Origin: Hyphomicrobiaceae bacterium
Lineage (GTDB): Bacteria; Pseudomonadota; Alphaproteobacteria; Rhizobiales; Devosiaceae
Assembly (NCBI GenBank): GCA_020638065.1
Contig: JACKJG010000002.1
Location: forward strand, 62,001-126,000
DNA: 64,000 nucleotides
Reading direction: 5' to 3'
Part shown: positions 32,671 through 41,922 of the stretch, piece by piece
Position numbering within the stretch: position 1 is the first letter of the stretch
How the letters are laid out: every line of letters starts with the position of its first letter
Translations under genes and position numbers: made by a program
Notes under the pieces: generated by a model
Database searches by the model: none
What the model was told of the DNA's origin: nothing
Seen by the model: only the letters and a program-made list of their open reading frames with translations

Positions 32671-33597
32671 ATGCCAATGAGTGATCAATTGCCGCCCCTC
32701 GCGGCCCTTCGTGTTTTCGAATCCGCAGCGCGGCACCTCAATTTCACGCGTGCAGCGGCGGAGCTGGGCATGACCCAGGCCGCGGTGAGCTATCAGATCC
32801 GCGTGCTGGAAGAGCGGGTCGGCGCACCCCTGTTTCTGCGCCAGCCAAGGCAATTGGCGCTCACCGAAACCGGCGAGCGGCTGGCGCCGGGCATCATCGA
32901 GGCTTTCCAGCTTATCCGGCAGACCTTTGCGGCCAGCCGTCAGAAGGCGCAGACGGTGTTGACGATCAGCGTCGTGCAGACTTTCGCCTCCAAGTGGCTT
33001 GTGGACCATATTGGCGAATTTCAACTCAATTATCCCGACATAGCGGTCCGGTTCGACGTTTCCGAAGAACTCGTCGACTTCAATCGTTCCGAAGTCGATG
33101 TCGCAATCCGTTCCGGAAAAGGCGATTGGCCGGGCCTGGTGTCGCATCAATTGATCCGGGCAGACTTTGCGCCGCTATTCTCGCCGGAATTGGCGCCACA
33201 GGTTCACGAGCCTTCTGACATACTCAAACTGCACCGGATCGGCCCTCACGACCCCTGGTGGAAGCTTTGGTTCGCAGCGGCTGGAATTGATGACGTTCCC
33301 GGTCAGGACGGACCGGAGCTTCGCGTCGACTCGCAATTTCTCGAGGGTAATCTGGCGCTGGCAGGCCAGGGCGCGGCCATATTGACGCCGGCATTCTTTC
33401 TGCGAGAACTGGAGCTCGGGCGACTGGTTCAGCCGTTTCCACTGGTTTGCGCGGGAAGCTTCGGATACTGGCTGGCCTATCCGCACGCCCGGCGAAACGC
33501 GCCGCACATTCGTGCCTTCCGAGACTGGATCGTCAGCCGGGTCCCCAAAGTGCCTGACCCCGACGCAAATGGTGTCGTGGTCCCGATGGAAGCGTAG
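32671..33597 (+). CDS. LysR-family transcriptional regulator (GcvA-like)
   Basis: The 308-aa protein starts with a winged HTH (LRVFESAARHLNFTRAAAEL, GMTQAAVSYQIRVLEERVG) and continues with the LysR substrate-binding domain. The N-terminus resembles the GcvA subgroup. AAGGAGGACTT precedes the ATG. It is divergent from the DUF1127 gene, its likely regulated partner, with the operator expected in the 102-bp gap. The ligand is unknown. Confidence 0.92.
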   Translation: MPMSDQLPPLAALRVFESAARHLNFTRAAAELGMTQAAVSYQIRVLEERVGAPLFLRQPRQLALTETGERLAPGIIEAFQLIRQTFAASRQKAQTVLTISVVQTFASKWLVDHIGEFQLNYPDIAVRFDVSEELVDFNRSEVDVAIRSGKGDWPGLVSHQLIRADFAPLFSPELAPQVHEPSDILKLHRIGPHDPWWKLWFAAAGIDDVPGQDGPELRVDSQFLEGNLALAGQGAAILTPAFFLRELELGRLVQPFPLVCAGSFGYWLAYPHARRNAPHIRAFRDWIVSRVPKVPDPDANGVVVPMEA

Positions 33598-33657
33598 CGG
33601 CAACAAGGTCCGATGTGGCCGCTTGCTTTATCAACTCTTGCGTTTATATATTCAGGT

Positions 33658-34299
33658 ATGGCGCAAGACCGCACCCGCGACAGGATTTTGCTGGCGCTCA
33701 AGAGCAAGGGCGCAATGACCGCACAGGCGGTTGCGGAGCAATTTTCGCTTTCCCTGATGGGTGCGCACAAGGCTTTACAGAGCCTGGCCGATGAGGAATT
33801 GGTTCGCACCATCGACAGGCCGGAAGGGCGCGGGCGGCCGCGGCGTTTTTTCGAACTGACCGGGGCCGGACACCGGCAATTCCCGGACCGGCACGCTGCC
33901 ATGACAGCCGAGATCCTCAAGGATATCGACACACTCTACGGCAAGGACGGACTCGACCGGCTGGTGGCCGCGCGCGAAGCCCGGCAGCGGCAGGAATATT
34001 CGGCCATCGAAGGTATGGATCTGGAAGACCGGGCACGGAAACTGACCGCGATCCGCGATCGGGACGGCTATATGGCCCGGCTCGAGAAGTTCGATGACGG
34101 CGCTCTGGTCCTGATCGAAGATCATTGCCCGATCTGCGCGGCGGCGGAGGTGTGCCAGGGCTATTGCCGCTCGGAGCTCGATCTCTTTCAACTCGCGCTC
34201 GGCGCGAACGCCAATGTTGAACGGGTCGAACATCTGATCAGTGGTGGGCGGCGCTGTACCTATCGGATTACCCCTTCCCAAACGCGGGTGGCTGGCTAG
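33658..34299 (+). CDS. Cysteine-cluster HTH regulator (SufR-like)
   Basis: This 213-aa protein has an N-terminal winged HTH (DRILLALKSKGAMTAQAVAE) and a C-terminal domain with CPICAAAEVCQGYC and GGRRC. That Cys spacing is typical of SufR-type repressors that bind an Fe-S cluster and control iron-sulfur biogenesis. The ATG at 33658 is chosen over 33613 because the HTH begins right after it. No suf genes are in the window; in related genomes the gene often stands alone between argB and the HAD nucleotidase. Iron-sulfur sensing is inference. Confidence 0.8.
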   Translation: MAQDRTRDRILLALKSKGAMTAQAVAEQFSLSLMGAHKALQSLADEELVRTIDRPEGRGRPRRFFELTGAGHRQFPDRHAAMTAEILKDIDTLYGKDGLDRLVAAREARQRQEYSAIEGMDLEDRARKLTAIRDRDGYMARLEKFDDGALVLIEDHCPICAAAEVCQGYCRSELDLFQLALGANANVERVEHLISGGRRCTYRITPSQTRVAG

Positions 34300-34328
34300 G
34301 ATCGGCGGCATCGAGGAGATTCCCCCTG

Positions 34329-35012
34329 ATGCCAACCCGCGACCAGACGCAATACTGGATCTTTGATCTCGACAACACGCTCTATCCCCGGGAGTGCAAT
34401 CTGTTCGCGCAGATCGATTTGTTGATCTCGCAATATATGGTGGATGTGACCGGCCTCGAATATTCTGCCGCCCGCAGGCTTCAAAAGGACTATTATCGGG
34501 ATCACGGCACCACGCTGAACGGGCTGATGCTGCATTATGGCGTCGACCCCGACCATTATCTGAACACGGTTCACGAGATCGACTATTCCGACGTTGCGCC
34601 CGATCCAGAGCTTGTCGGCCTGATCGACGAATTACCGGGCCGGAAATACATCTTCACCAATGCCGACAATGGCCACGCCCGCAAAGTGCTGGCCCGACTC
34701 GGGGGAGATGCAGCAATGTTCGATGGTCTTTTTGACATCAGGGACAGCCAGTTTTCCCCCAAGCCGATCCGTGCCGCCTATGACGCGTTCGTGGACAAAT
34801 ATGCCATCGCACCGGAACAGGCGGTCATGTTCGACGATCTGGACAAGAATCTCGTCGTCCCGCACGAAATGGGCATGGAGACGGTGCAGGTCGTCGCGAG
34901 CAGGGACTGGGCGCACCATCAGGTCGATGATTGGGAGCTTGACCGCGATCACAAAGCCCCGCACATTCATAATCTGACCGAAAACTTGAAGCAGTTTTTA
35001 GCTTCCCTTTGA
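34329..35012 (+). CDS. HAD pyrimidine 5'-nucleotidase
   Basis: This 227-aa HAD hydrolase has motif I FDLDNTLYP with both catalytic aspartates, motif II FTNADN, motif III SPKPIRAAY and motif IV MFDDLDKNLV. The subfamily matches SDT1/phosphoglycolate-phosphatase-like pyrimidine 5'-nucleotidases. It sits just ahead of the dapD-dapE region, a conserved Rhizobiales neighbourhood. The substrate is inferred from family only. Confidence 0.9.
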   Translation: MPTRDQTQYWIFDLDNTLYPRECNLFAQIDLLISQYMVDVTGLEYSAARRLQKDYYRDHGTTLNGLMLHYGVDPDHYLNTVHEIDYSDVAPDPELVGLIDELPGRKYIFTNADNGHARKVLARLGGDAAMFDGLFDIRDSQFSPKPIRAAYDAFVDKYAIAPEQAVMFDDLDKNLVVPHEMGMETVQVVASRDWAHHQVDDWELDRDHKAPHIHNLTENLKQFLASL

Positions 35013-35085
35013 ACCGGACCGCGACACAGGCCTGTTCAAACTGGAAAACAACGTCAGGGACCATCACAGAGGACACGAGGACAAC

Positions 35086-36339
35086 ATGAACACAGCATTT
35101 AGCGTACGCCGGCTGGCCTTTGCGGCCACGATCGGATTTGCCGGCATGACCGCTGGTCCGGCAAGCGCTCAGGACGTTACCGGAGCGCTCGACGCGCTGA
35201 CGCGGATGATGGACCTGTCGGGGTATGAACTTGGCTTCAAGGACGTCGAGGTCAACGGCGACGAAATCCGCATCAACAAGGTCCGCGGAAGACTGAAAAA
35301 CGCCGATGCGATGCGAGATGCCCTGGACGAACTCGATATTCCGATGGACCCCAACGGATCGTTCGAATTGCCGGTGCCGCTGATCATCAATGGCCTTCAC
35401 GATAGTGACGATGGCAGCGCCTATGTGGCGGACAAGGCTTATCTGCCGCAGATGGAATTCAACATCGACGATGTGGACGTGACCATCGGCGAACTGGCCT
35501 ACAACGATCTGCGGTTGCCCAAGGGCGATCCAACCTTCCTTGACATGCTGACCTGGATTGCAGGCTCTTCGATTGGCCCGATGACGATCACCATCGACGA
35601 TCGTCTCGCGTTCGAGATCGCACCGATCACGGGCGAAACCAAATACACGCCGTCGCGGGGCGTCGGCGTCACCGAATTGGACGGCAAGGCTGAAGCTCCA
35701 TCGATCATTTTCCATCTGGAAAACGCGCCCGATCCGGTGACCGGTCCTGAGGCCGAGATCTTCGGAAACGAGAGCATCAAGGGCTATTTGTCGAGCGACG
35801 TCTATTGGTCGCTGAATGACGGGCACATGATTATCCGTTCATTCGTTATCGGCGCCGAGAAGTTCGGCCAGTTCAGTTTCACCTTCGACTTCACCGGGAT
35901 CAGCGCCGACCTCGTCGAACAGCTGATGGAGCTTTCGCGGACCATGGACCCCGAGGACCCAGCAGCCCAGCAACAGGCCGTGGCACTGGGCATGGGCATT
36001 CTGTCCCGCGGCTTCTTCAATTCGTTCACCTTGCGCTATGACGATTACGGCGTTCTGGAACGGGCCATGACCGTCATGGAGCGTGAGGAAGGGATGTCGC
36101 GTCAGGACATGGTCAAGGAGTTGCTGGGCGAAGTGACCGGGGCCATGACCGAACTGGACCTGAACGATCTCAAGAACAAGCTTGAAACCGAGGTGAACAA
36201 GTTTGCCGCCGACCCGCGCAATATCGAGTTGCGCATCGAGCCGCAGCAGCCCCTGCCGCTGATTTCCTTCATGGGACTGGCGGCAGCGCCAAAGGCGCTG
36301 GCGGATTCGCTGGGTGTGACGCTGGTTGCCAACCAGTAG
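35086..36339 (+). CDS. Secreted protein of unknown function (possible DUF945/2125-like)
   Basis: The 417-aa product begins with a signal peptide ending GPASAQD (cleavage after ASA). The mature part is acidic with beta-rich repeats and a region rich in D, E and hydrophobic residues (VDVTIGELAYNDLRLPKGD). GAGGACACGAGGACAAC precedes the ATG. I do not recognise a family with confidence; the general look recalls periplasmic YdgA/DUF945-like proteins. It stands alone between the HAD nucleotidase and a small secreted protein on the same strand. Confidence 0.75.
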   Translation: MNTAFSVRRLAFAATIGFAGMTAGPASAQDVTGALDALTRMMDLSGYELGFKDVEVNGDEIRINKVRGRLKNADAMRDALDELDIPMDPNGSFELPVPLIINGLHDSDDGSAYVADKAYLPQMEFNIDDVDVTIGELAYNDLRLPKGDPTFLDMLTWIAGSSIGPMTITIDDRLAFEIAPITGETKYTPSRGVGVTELDGKAEAPSIIFHLENAPDPVTGPEAEIFGNESIKGYLSSDVYWSLNDGHMIIRSFVIGAEKFGQFSFTFDFTGISADLVEQLMELSRTMDPEDPAAQQQAVALGMGILSRGFFNSFTLRYDDYGVLERAMTVMEREEGMSRQDMVKELLGEVTGAMTELDLNDLKNKLETEVNKFAADPRNIELRIEPQQPLPLISFMGLAAAPKALADSLGVTLVANQ

Positions 36340-36401
36340 GGGCAATTCTTTGGAGCGCCGCACCGAGCGGCGCTCCTCATTGGCCGAACCGGGAGGACGC
36401 T

Positions 36402-36770
36402 ATGGTTCGCAAACTGACTTTCATTATTGCTTTTCTGGCTGTGCTGCTCTCGGCAGCGGGACAGGGATATGCCGCCAATCTGACTTTCTATCTGCAAAGT
36501 CAGCACCCCAACGTGGTGAGCCTGGAATTCTATTCACAGGACCGCAATCACGTGTGGCCGGGCAACGATCAGGTTTACCTGCTCGATGATTACGATACCC
36601 ACGAGTTCAACCTGAGCTGCAACAAGGGGGAAAAGATCTGCTACGGCGCATGGGTGCGCAACCGGTCAGATCTTTTCTGGGGCGTTGGGCTCGACGATGC
36701 CGAGTACTGCAAGGATTGCTGCTACAATTGCGACGGCGGGCGCACACCCGTCATCGTGCTCAATCCCTAG
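36402..36770 (+). CDS. Small secreted cysteine-rich protein, unknown
   Basis: This 122-aa protein has a clear signal peptide (FIIAFLAVLLSAAGQGYA, cleavage after GYA). The mature 98 residues hold six cysteines (LSCNKGEKIC, AEYCKDCCYNC) and several aromatic residues (YLQSQHPNVVSLEFYS). The cysteines suggest disulfides or metal binding in the periplasm. GGGAGGACGCT precedes the ATG. I know of no named family for it. It lies tail to tail with the LOG-family gene. Confidence 0.75.
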   Translation: MVRKLTFIIAFLAVLLSAAGQGYAANLTFYLQSQHPNVVSLEFYSQDRNHVWPGNDQVYLLDDYDTHEFNLSCNKGEKICYGAWVRNRSDLFWGVGLDDAEYCKDCCYNCDGGRTPVIVLNP

Positions 36771-36782
36771 CAGCTGCTTTTG

Positions 36783-37640
36783 TCAGGCGTCTTCGAGGTG
36801 GATTTGCGGCAGGTCGTAGAATTCACGCACGATGGACCATGCCTGATCCGCGCTATCGACAATGGTGAACAGGTCCGTGTCGCCCGGTGAGATCGTGCCG
36901 GCCTCCTCCAGCGCCTGAAGATTGATGGCCTTGGACCAGAAATCGCCACCGAACAGCAAGAGCGGAATACGGTCCATGCGGCCGGTCTGAATGAGGGTGA
37001 GCGTCTCGAAGAACTCGTCGAGCGTGCCGAAGCCGCCGGGGAATATCGAGACGACCTTGGCGCGCAGTAGAAAGTGGACCTTGCGGGTCGCGAAATAGTG
37101 GAAATTGAAACAGTAATCGGGCGTCACATATTCATTGGGCGCCTGTTCGTGCGGCAGAACGATGTTGAAGCCGATCGATGGCGCATCGACGTCGGCGGCG
37201 CCGCGATTGCCCGCTTCCATGACGCCCGGTCCACCGCCGGTCACCACCACATATTCCGAATAGTCCATCGCTTTGGATGTCAGTGACGCATATTGGGCGA
37301 AACGGCGGGCTTCGTCGTAATAGCGGCTTGCCTTGACCAGATTTTCGCGCGCCTGCGGCGTCCGGGCGGCCCAGGGGTCCTTGCCCGGTTCGGGAATGCG
37401 GGCACCACCGAACAGCACGACCGTGGATTCGATGCCGCGCTCACGCAGCCAAAGCTCAGGCTTGAGATACTCAAGCTGGAAACGAACGCCCCGCATCTCG
37501 TCGGACGTCATGAATTCTTCGTCGGAGAAGGCCAACCGATAAGAGGGCGCACGCGTTTGCGGCGTATCGGGAATGCGCCTTGCGACTTCGATGTCCTGTT
37601 TTGAGGTGCGCAAGGGGGTGTGGTGGCGCCGTGTGGCCAT
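36783..37640 (-). CDS. LOG-family (lysine decarboxylase-like) nucleotide hydrolase
   Basis: This 285-aa protein belongs to the TIGR00730/LOG family, with VVTGGGPGVMEAGNRGA and PGGFGTLDEFFETLT, the two conserved blocks around the active Arg and Glu. Family enzymes are nucleoside 5'-monophosphate phosphoribohydrolases (cytokinin-activating or general nucleotide salvage), not lysine decarboxylases. The longer N-terminus marks the larger bacterial subgroup. The ATG at 37640 has GAAGG upstream; 37655 is the alternative. Confidence 0.88.
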   Translation of the reverse strand: MATRRHHTPLRTSKQDIEVARRIPDTPQTRAPSYRLAFSDEEFMTSDEMRGVRFQLEYLKPELWLRERGIESTVVLFGGARIPEPGKDPWAARTPQARENLVKASRYYDEARRFAQYASLTSKAMDYSEYVVVTGGGPGVMEAGNRGAADVDAPSIGFNIVLPHEQAPNEYVTPDYCFNFHYFATRKVHFLLRAKVVSIFPGGFGTLDEFFETLTLIQTGRMDRIPLLLFGGDFWSKAINLQALEEAGTISPGDTDLFTIVDSADQAWSIVREFYDLPQIHLEDA

Positions 37641-37826
37641 AATCGCCTTCGTCATTTTGCATGCATTTGCTGCAAATTGTGACAGCCGAAGGTTAAGGCT
37701 CTATGTCGGCGAGCCCGCACGCAAGCTGTGGTGGCGAGGCATTTGCTGCGCCAAAAGCGCACTTTGATTTTTGCACACGGTCCAACTATTGTCCGGCGGC
37801 CAAACAGACGAGACAAAGAGATCGAC

Positions 37827-38669
37827 ATGTCCCAGACCGAACTTGCCGCCATTATCGAGGACGCCTTTGAAAACCGCGAGACTATCGGGCTTTCAACGAC
37901 AGGTGCGGTGCGCGAGGCGGTTGAGGAAACACTGAACCTGCTCGATAGCGGCGAACTCCGCGTCGCCGAAAAGCAGGGAGACGGCTGGATCGTCAATCAA
38001 TGGGCAAAGAAGGCCGTGCTCCTGAGTTTTCGGCTCAACGATATGGCGCTGATCCCCGGCGGGCCCGGCGGCTCGCATTGGTGGGACAAGGTGCCTTCAA
38101 AATTCGCCGGCTGGAGCGAGAACCGTTTCCGTGAGGCGGGTTTCAGGGCCGTGCCGGGCTCCATCGTCCGGCACTCCGCCCACATCGCGCGCGGCGCGAT
38201 CCTGATGCCGTCATTCGTCAATCTGGGTGCCTATGTCGATGAGGGTACAATGGTCGATACCTGGGTGACGGTCGGTTCGTGTGCGCAGATCGGCAAGAAC
38301 GTACATCTGAGCGGTGGCGTGGGCATTGGCGGGGTGCTCGAACCCATGCAGGCCGGACCAACGATCATCGAGGACAATTGCTTCATCGGGGCGCGTTCCG
38401 AGGTCGTTGAAGGCGTGGTCGTCGGCGAAGGTTCCGTCATTTCGATGGGCGTTTTCATCGGTCAATCGACCAAGATCGTCGACCGCAATAGCGGCGAGGT
38501 CTTCATGGGCAAGGTTCCGCCCTATTCCGTGGTTGTTTCCGGGTCGATGCCCGGAAAGCCCCTGCCCGACAGCAAGCCGGGACCGAGTCTTTATTGCGCA
38601 GTCATCGTCAAGCGCGTGGACGAGCAAACCCGCTCGAAAACCTCGATTAACGACCTGCTGCGGGACTGA
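37827..38669 (+). CDS. dapD: Tetrahydrodipicolinate N-succinyltransferase
   Basis: This 280-aa enzyme of the succinylase route to meso-diaminopimelate and lysine acts in the cytoplasm as a left-handed beta-helix trimer. Hexapeptide repeats are visible (GGVGIGGVLEPMQAGPTIIE, EGVVVGEGSVISMGVFIG). The N-terminal helical domain starts MSQTELAAIIEDAFENR, so the ATG at 37827 is right; the longer frame is unconserved. dapE follows one gene later. Confidence 0.97.
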   Translation: MSQTELAAIIEDAFENRETIGLSTTGAVREAVEETLNLLDSGELRVAEKQGDGWIVNQWAKKAVLLSFRLNDMALIPGGPGGSHWWDKVPSKFAGWSENRFREAGFRAVPGSIVRHSAHIARGAILMPSFVNLGAYVDEGTMVDTWVTVGSCAQIGKNVHLSGGVGIGGVLEPMQAGPTIIEDNCFIGARSEVVEGVVVGEGSVISMGVFIGQSTKIVDRNSGEVFMGKVPPYSVVVSGSMPGKPLPDSKPGPSLYCAVIVKRVDEQTRSKTSINDLLRD

Positions 38670-38749
38670 CGCAGGTTACTCTTGCATCCCGGACGGCGAT
38701 GGGTAGACTCAGGTTTGCGGCAAGGTGCCACACCTGAAGGGGCTTACCG

Positions 38750-39304
38750 GTGGATAATCTGCACGATCTGTTCCTGACCACACAGGGGCGAATTGCCCGC
38801 AGGCAATTCTGGTTGGGCGTTGTGGTTCTGGGCGTTGCGGCGGTGATCATGGCGTTCATTTTCGCGGCGCTTTTCGGCGTTCCCATGTTCAATGCCGTGG
38901 GGACAGGGCCAGTGTCGCAGGGCAATATGGCCTTCGATAACGAAGCTATTCTGGGGTCTTTGCGCACCGCCGGATGGGTCAGCCTTGTCATCACGCTGAT
39001 CTTTGCCTTTCCCACCGCTGCTCTGATGATCAAGCGCCGGCACGACCGCAACCGCAGCGGCAGGGAAGTCTGGCTTTACATCGGAATCGGGCTTCTCATT
39101 CAGCTTTATCTGGTGCAGGCGCTGGGATTCAGCCTGCAAATGACGCCGGATGGCGGTCTATACCTGCCGATGCCGTCCATCATCAACGTGGTGGTTGGCC
39201 TTGCGGGATTGTGCCTCGGGCTTTATCTGTTGGTTGTCTGCGGATTTCTTTCGGGAAGCGCAGGCGAAAATTCCTATGGACCGGATCCGCACAAGGGCCG
39301 GTAA
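38750..39304 (+). CDS. DUF805 membrane protein
   Basis: This 184-aa protein begins VDNLHDLFLTTQGRIARRQF, the family hallmark (GRIxRxxFW), with four predicted membrane helices and the RRHDRNRSGREVW loop conserved in DUF805 (related to YhaH/YhaI). The start is GTG at 38750. It lies between dapD and dapE on the same strand, an arrangement seen in related genomes; its function is unknown. Confidence 0.88.
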   Translation: MDNLHDLFLTTQGRIARRQFWLGVVVLGVAAVIMAFIFAALFGVPMFNAVGTGPVSQGNMAFDNEAILGSLRTAGWVSLVITLIFAFPTAALMIKRRHDRNRSGREVWLYIGIGLLIQLYLVQALGFSLQMTPDGGLYLPMPSIINVVVGLAGLCLGLYLLVVCGFLSGSAGENSYGPDPHKGR

Positions 39305-39321
39305 ATCAGTCGACGGATGGC

Positions 39322-40500
39322 ATGACCAACACCGCGCTTGGCGATTCAGCCGCATTGCTGCAAGCACTTATTCAATGTGACTCGGTCACCCCCAATGATG
39401 GCGGTGCCCTCGATGTCCTGAACGAACAACTCGAAAAGGCCGGCTTCGCAGTCTCGCGCCTGAACTTCGAAGGCGACGGGTCCTATCCGGTCGGGAATCT
39501 TTTCGCCACTGCCGGGTCGGGTGGCCGGCATATCCTTTTTTGCGGGCATACCGACGTGGTGCCGCCGGGCAATATGGATTTGTGGACATTTCCGCCTTTC
39601 TCGGGCCACGTCGAAGACGGCGTGATGTATGGCCGTGGTGCGGTGGACATGAAGAGCGGGGTTGCCGCATTCGCCATTGCCGCCGCCGCTGTTGCCACAA
39701 AGCTCGCGCCGGGTCAGGGCCGGATTTCGCTGGCCATTACCGGTGACGAGGAAGCCGATGCGATCAACGGCACGGTGAAGATGATCGATTGGGCCATCGG
39801 GCAGGGTGAGAAGTTCGATTTCGCCATTGTCGGGGAACCCAGTTCGCGTGTTGAGTTTGGTGATTCCATCAAGATCGGCCGGCGCGGATCATTGAGCGGC
39901 ATTGTCACGATCCGCGGCAAACAGGGGCATTCCGCCTATCCGGAACGCACGCTCAATCCCGTCGCCATCGCTGCGGCCCTGGCGGTACGTTTGGGCGATC
40001 ATGAATTCGACCGTGGATCGGATCATTTCCAACCCACCAATCTGGAAGTGACCTCCATCGATGTCGGCAACAAGGCGACGAATGTCATTCCCGCCGAGGC
40101 GAAACTGGCCTTCAATGTCCGCTTCAACGATCACTGGACGGCCGAAACGCTGACGCGGCAGATCGATGATCTGATCTCGAGCGTCGATCATCGTGGCTGC
40201 ACCGTGACCTGGCGGCGTGTGGCGACGGTCGCCAACAGCTTCGTGTCTGATGTCAGCGATGATGTCGAACTGGTCTGCGACGCGATCGAAGACCGGACGG
40301 GACAAAGGCCGGACCTGGCGACGTTCGGCGGCACGTCCGATGCGCGTTTCATCGCGCCGCTCTGCCCTGTGATCGAATGCGGTTTGGTGGGACAAAGTAT
40401 GCATCAGGTCGACGAACACGTTCCGGTGGCACAGGTCGAAGAACTGACCGGCCTTTATCGTGACATCCTGATGCGCTTTTTCGGCATCGCCGAAGCCTGA
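39322..40500 (+). CDS. dapE: Succinyl-diaminopimelate desuccinylase
   Basis: This 392-aa M20 metallohydrolase removes succinate from N-succinyl-LL-DAP. Metal-binding motifs are FCGHTDVVPPGN, GRGAVDMKSG, TGDEEAD and, at the C-terminus, GLVGQSMHQVDEHVP. The dimerisation lid domain contains GKQGHSAYPERTLNP. The ATG at 39322 gives the normal length; the open frame extends backwards through the DUF805 gene in another reading frame. It is 17 bp from DUF805. Confidence 0.97.
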   Translation: MTNTALGDSAALLQALIQCDSVTPNDGGALDVLNEQLEKAGFAVSRLNFEGDGSYPVGNLFATAGSGGRHILFCGHTDVVPPGNMDLWTFPPFSGHVEDGVMYGRGAVDMKSGVAAFAIAAAAVATKLAPGQGRISLAITGDEEADAINGTVKMIDWAIGQGEKFDFAIVGEPSSRVEFGDSIKIGRRGSLSGIVTIRGKQGHSAYPERTLNPVAIAAALAVRLGDHEFDRGSDHFQPTNLEVTSIDVGNKATNVIPAEAKLAFNVRFNDHWTAETLTRQIDDLISSVDHRGCTVTWRRVATVANSFVSDVSDDVELVCDAIEDRTGQRPDLATFGGTSDARFIAPLCPVIECGLVGQSMHQVDEHVPVAQVEELTGLYRDILMRFFGIAEA

Positions 40501-40570
40501 TTGGCAAGGCCCCACTTGTGCCAGCCTGCTGGGCACCCTAAGTCGGGTTGATCCAAATTTGCCGGAACCA

Positions 40571-41182
40571 ATGAACCAGACACTGATCAGAGAAACGATT
40601 GACGCCGCGCGCGGCGTGCTGGGCCTTTTGCTGGGCAGGCGCGATGCGTCGCGACATTTCAATCTCAGCCTTCAGGGGCTGATGGGCAGCCTGATCGCAT
40701 TCTTGATCGCCATTGCCTTCAACGCCTACATGCCCGTTGTGATGGGCGCGGGCGGGACGATCGAACAACCGTTTGCGACGGTTTCGTCGTCACTGATCAT
40801 CTATGCGGCGCAAATCGCCATGGCCATTCTGGTGCTGCGGCAGTTCGGGCGGACGGACGGTCTTGTGCCCTATCTGGTGTGTGACAACTGGGCGAGCTTC
40901 TACACCACGTTTGCGTCGTTCATTCTGCTGTCGCTGGGGCTGAACGGAGAGTTTGCCGTCATTCTGTTGACCATTGTCGCGCTCGTGCTGCTCGTCAACA
41001 ATGCGCGGCTCATCGTCACCCTCAATCTGTTGCAGATCCTCGGATTCATCGTAGCTCAGATGGTTGGGGTGATGGTGGCGATGCTGGTGGTCAACATGCT
41101 CTTTCCGGACCTGATGGCGGCAACCCAGGACGCCGTTCAGTCGTCGTTTTCGTCGGGCGGCTCATCCGGGATGCCGTCATAA
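40571..41182 (+). CDS. Polytopic membrane protein, unknown
   Basis: This 203-aa protein has about five hydrophobic helices (LMGSLIAFLIAIAFNAYMPV, SSLIIYAAQIAMAILVLRQF, FAVILLTIVALVLLVNNARL, LLQILGFIVAQMVGVMVAML). No family is recognised. The ATG at 40571 lies 70 bp after dapE, so cotranscription is likely. Its last 46 bases overlap the 3' end of truA on the other strand; the Ser/Gly-rich tail SSFSSGGSSGMPS is in that overlap. Confidence 0.7.
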   Translation: MNQTLIRETIDAARGVLGLLLGRRDASRHFNLSLQGLMGSLIAFLIAIAFNAYMPVVMGAGGTIEQPFATVSSSLIIYAAQIAMAILVLRQFGRTDGLVPYLVCDNWASFYTTFASFILLSLGLNGEFAVILLTIVALVLLVNNARLIVTLNLLQILGFIVAQMVGVMVAMLVVNMLFPDLMAATQDAVQSSFSSGGSSGMPS

Positions 41183-41922
41183 TCGACGCCCGTCAGATAT
41201 AGCCCGGCCGAGGGCGCGAGCGCGCCGCACCAGGAGCGATTGCAGGCGTCGAGCGCGCCCTTGACGTCCTTTGGCTGCCATTTGCCTTCACCCACCAGTT
41301 TCAGCGTTCCGACGATCGACCGCACCATGTGGTGCAGGAACGAGCGGGCCGAACAGTTGACCAGAATGAGGTCGCGGCGGCGGCGAACGACAATCACGTC
41401 CAATGTCCGGATGGGTGAATTGGCCTGGCACTCGGCGGCGCGGAAGGTGGTAAAATCGTGCTTGCCGACGAGAAACTGGGCGCCTTCATGCATGGCGTCG
41501 GCATCGAGCGGGACCGGTACGTGCCAGACGCGGTTCATTTCGAGCGCCGGGCGGGCGCGCCGATTGGAGATACGATATTCGTAGTGCCGCCGGGTCGCCG
41601 AAAATCGTGCTTCGAAATCTGGGCCGACTTCCTCGCAGGCGACCACGGCCACGGGATGCGGTTTCAGATGATAGTTAAGCGCTTCCTGAATCCGGAACGG
41701 GTCCCATGATCGGCTGAGATCGAAATGCACAACCTGGCCGAGCGCATGAACGCCGGAATCGGTGCGGCCGGCCGCCTGGGTTGTGACCTGTTCGTGGCAG
41801 AAGCCGAAAATGGCGGTTTCCAAGGCTTCCTGAACACTCAAGCGGTCGGCCTGGCGTTGCCAACCGACAAAGGGTGTACCGTCATATTCGACAGTCAGTC
41901 GATAGCGGTGCAGGTCAGCCAT
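41137..41922 (-). CDS. truA: tRNA pseudouridine synthase A
   Basis: This 261-aa enzyme makes pseudouridine at tRNA positions 38-40. The catalytic aspartate lies in AAGRTDSGVHALGQVVHFD; YDGTPFVGWQRQ opens the domain. The start codon overlaps the fmt stop by 8 bases, so it is the third gene of a def-fmt-truA operon, the standard Rhizobiales order. The 3' end runs 46 bases into the convergent membrane-protein gene. Confidence 0.97.
   Translation of the reverse strand: MADLHRYRLTVEYDGTPFVGWQRQADRLSVQEALETAIFGFCHEQVTTQAAGRTDSGVHALGQVVHFDLSRSWDPFRIQEALNYHLKPHPVAVVACEEVGPDFEARFSATRRHYEYRISNRRARPALEMNRVWHVPVPLDADAMHEGAQFLVGKHDFTTFRAAECQANSPIRTLDVIVVRRRRDLILVNCSARSFLHHMVRSIVGTLKLVGEGKWQPKDVKGALDACNRSWCGALAPSAGLYLTGVDYDGIPDEPPDENDD

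Noticed and set aside
32569..33150. Long upstream extension of the DUF1127 frame
   Set aside because: It runs through the LysR gene on the other strand; the GGAGGG site before 32568 marks the real start.
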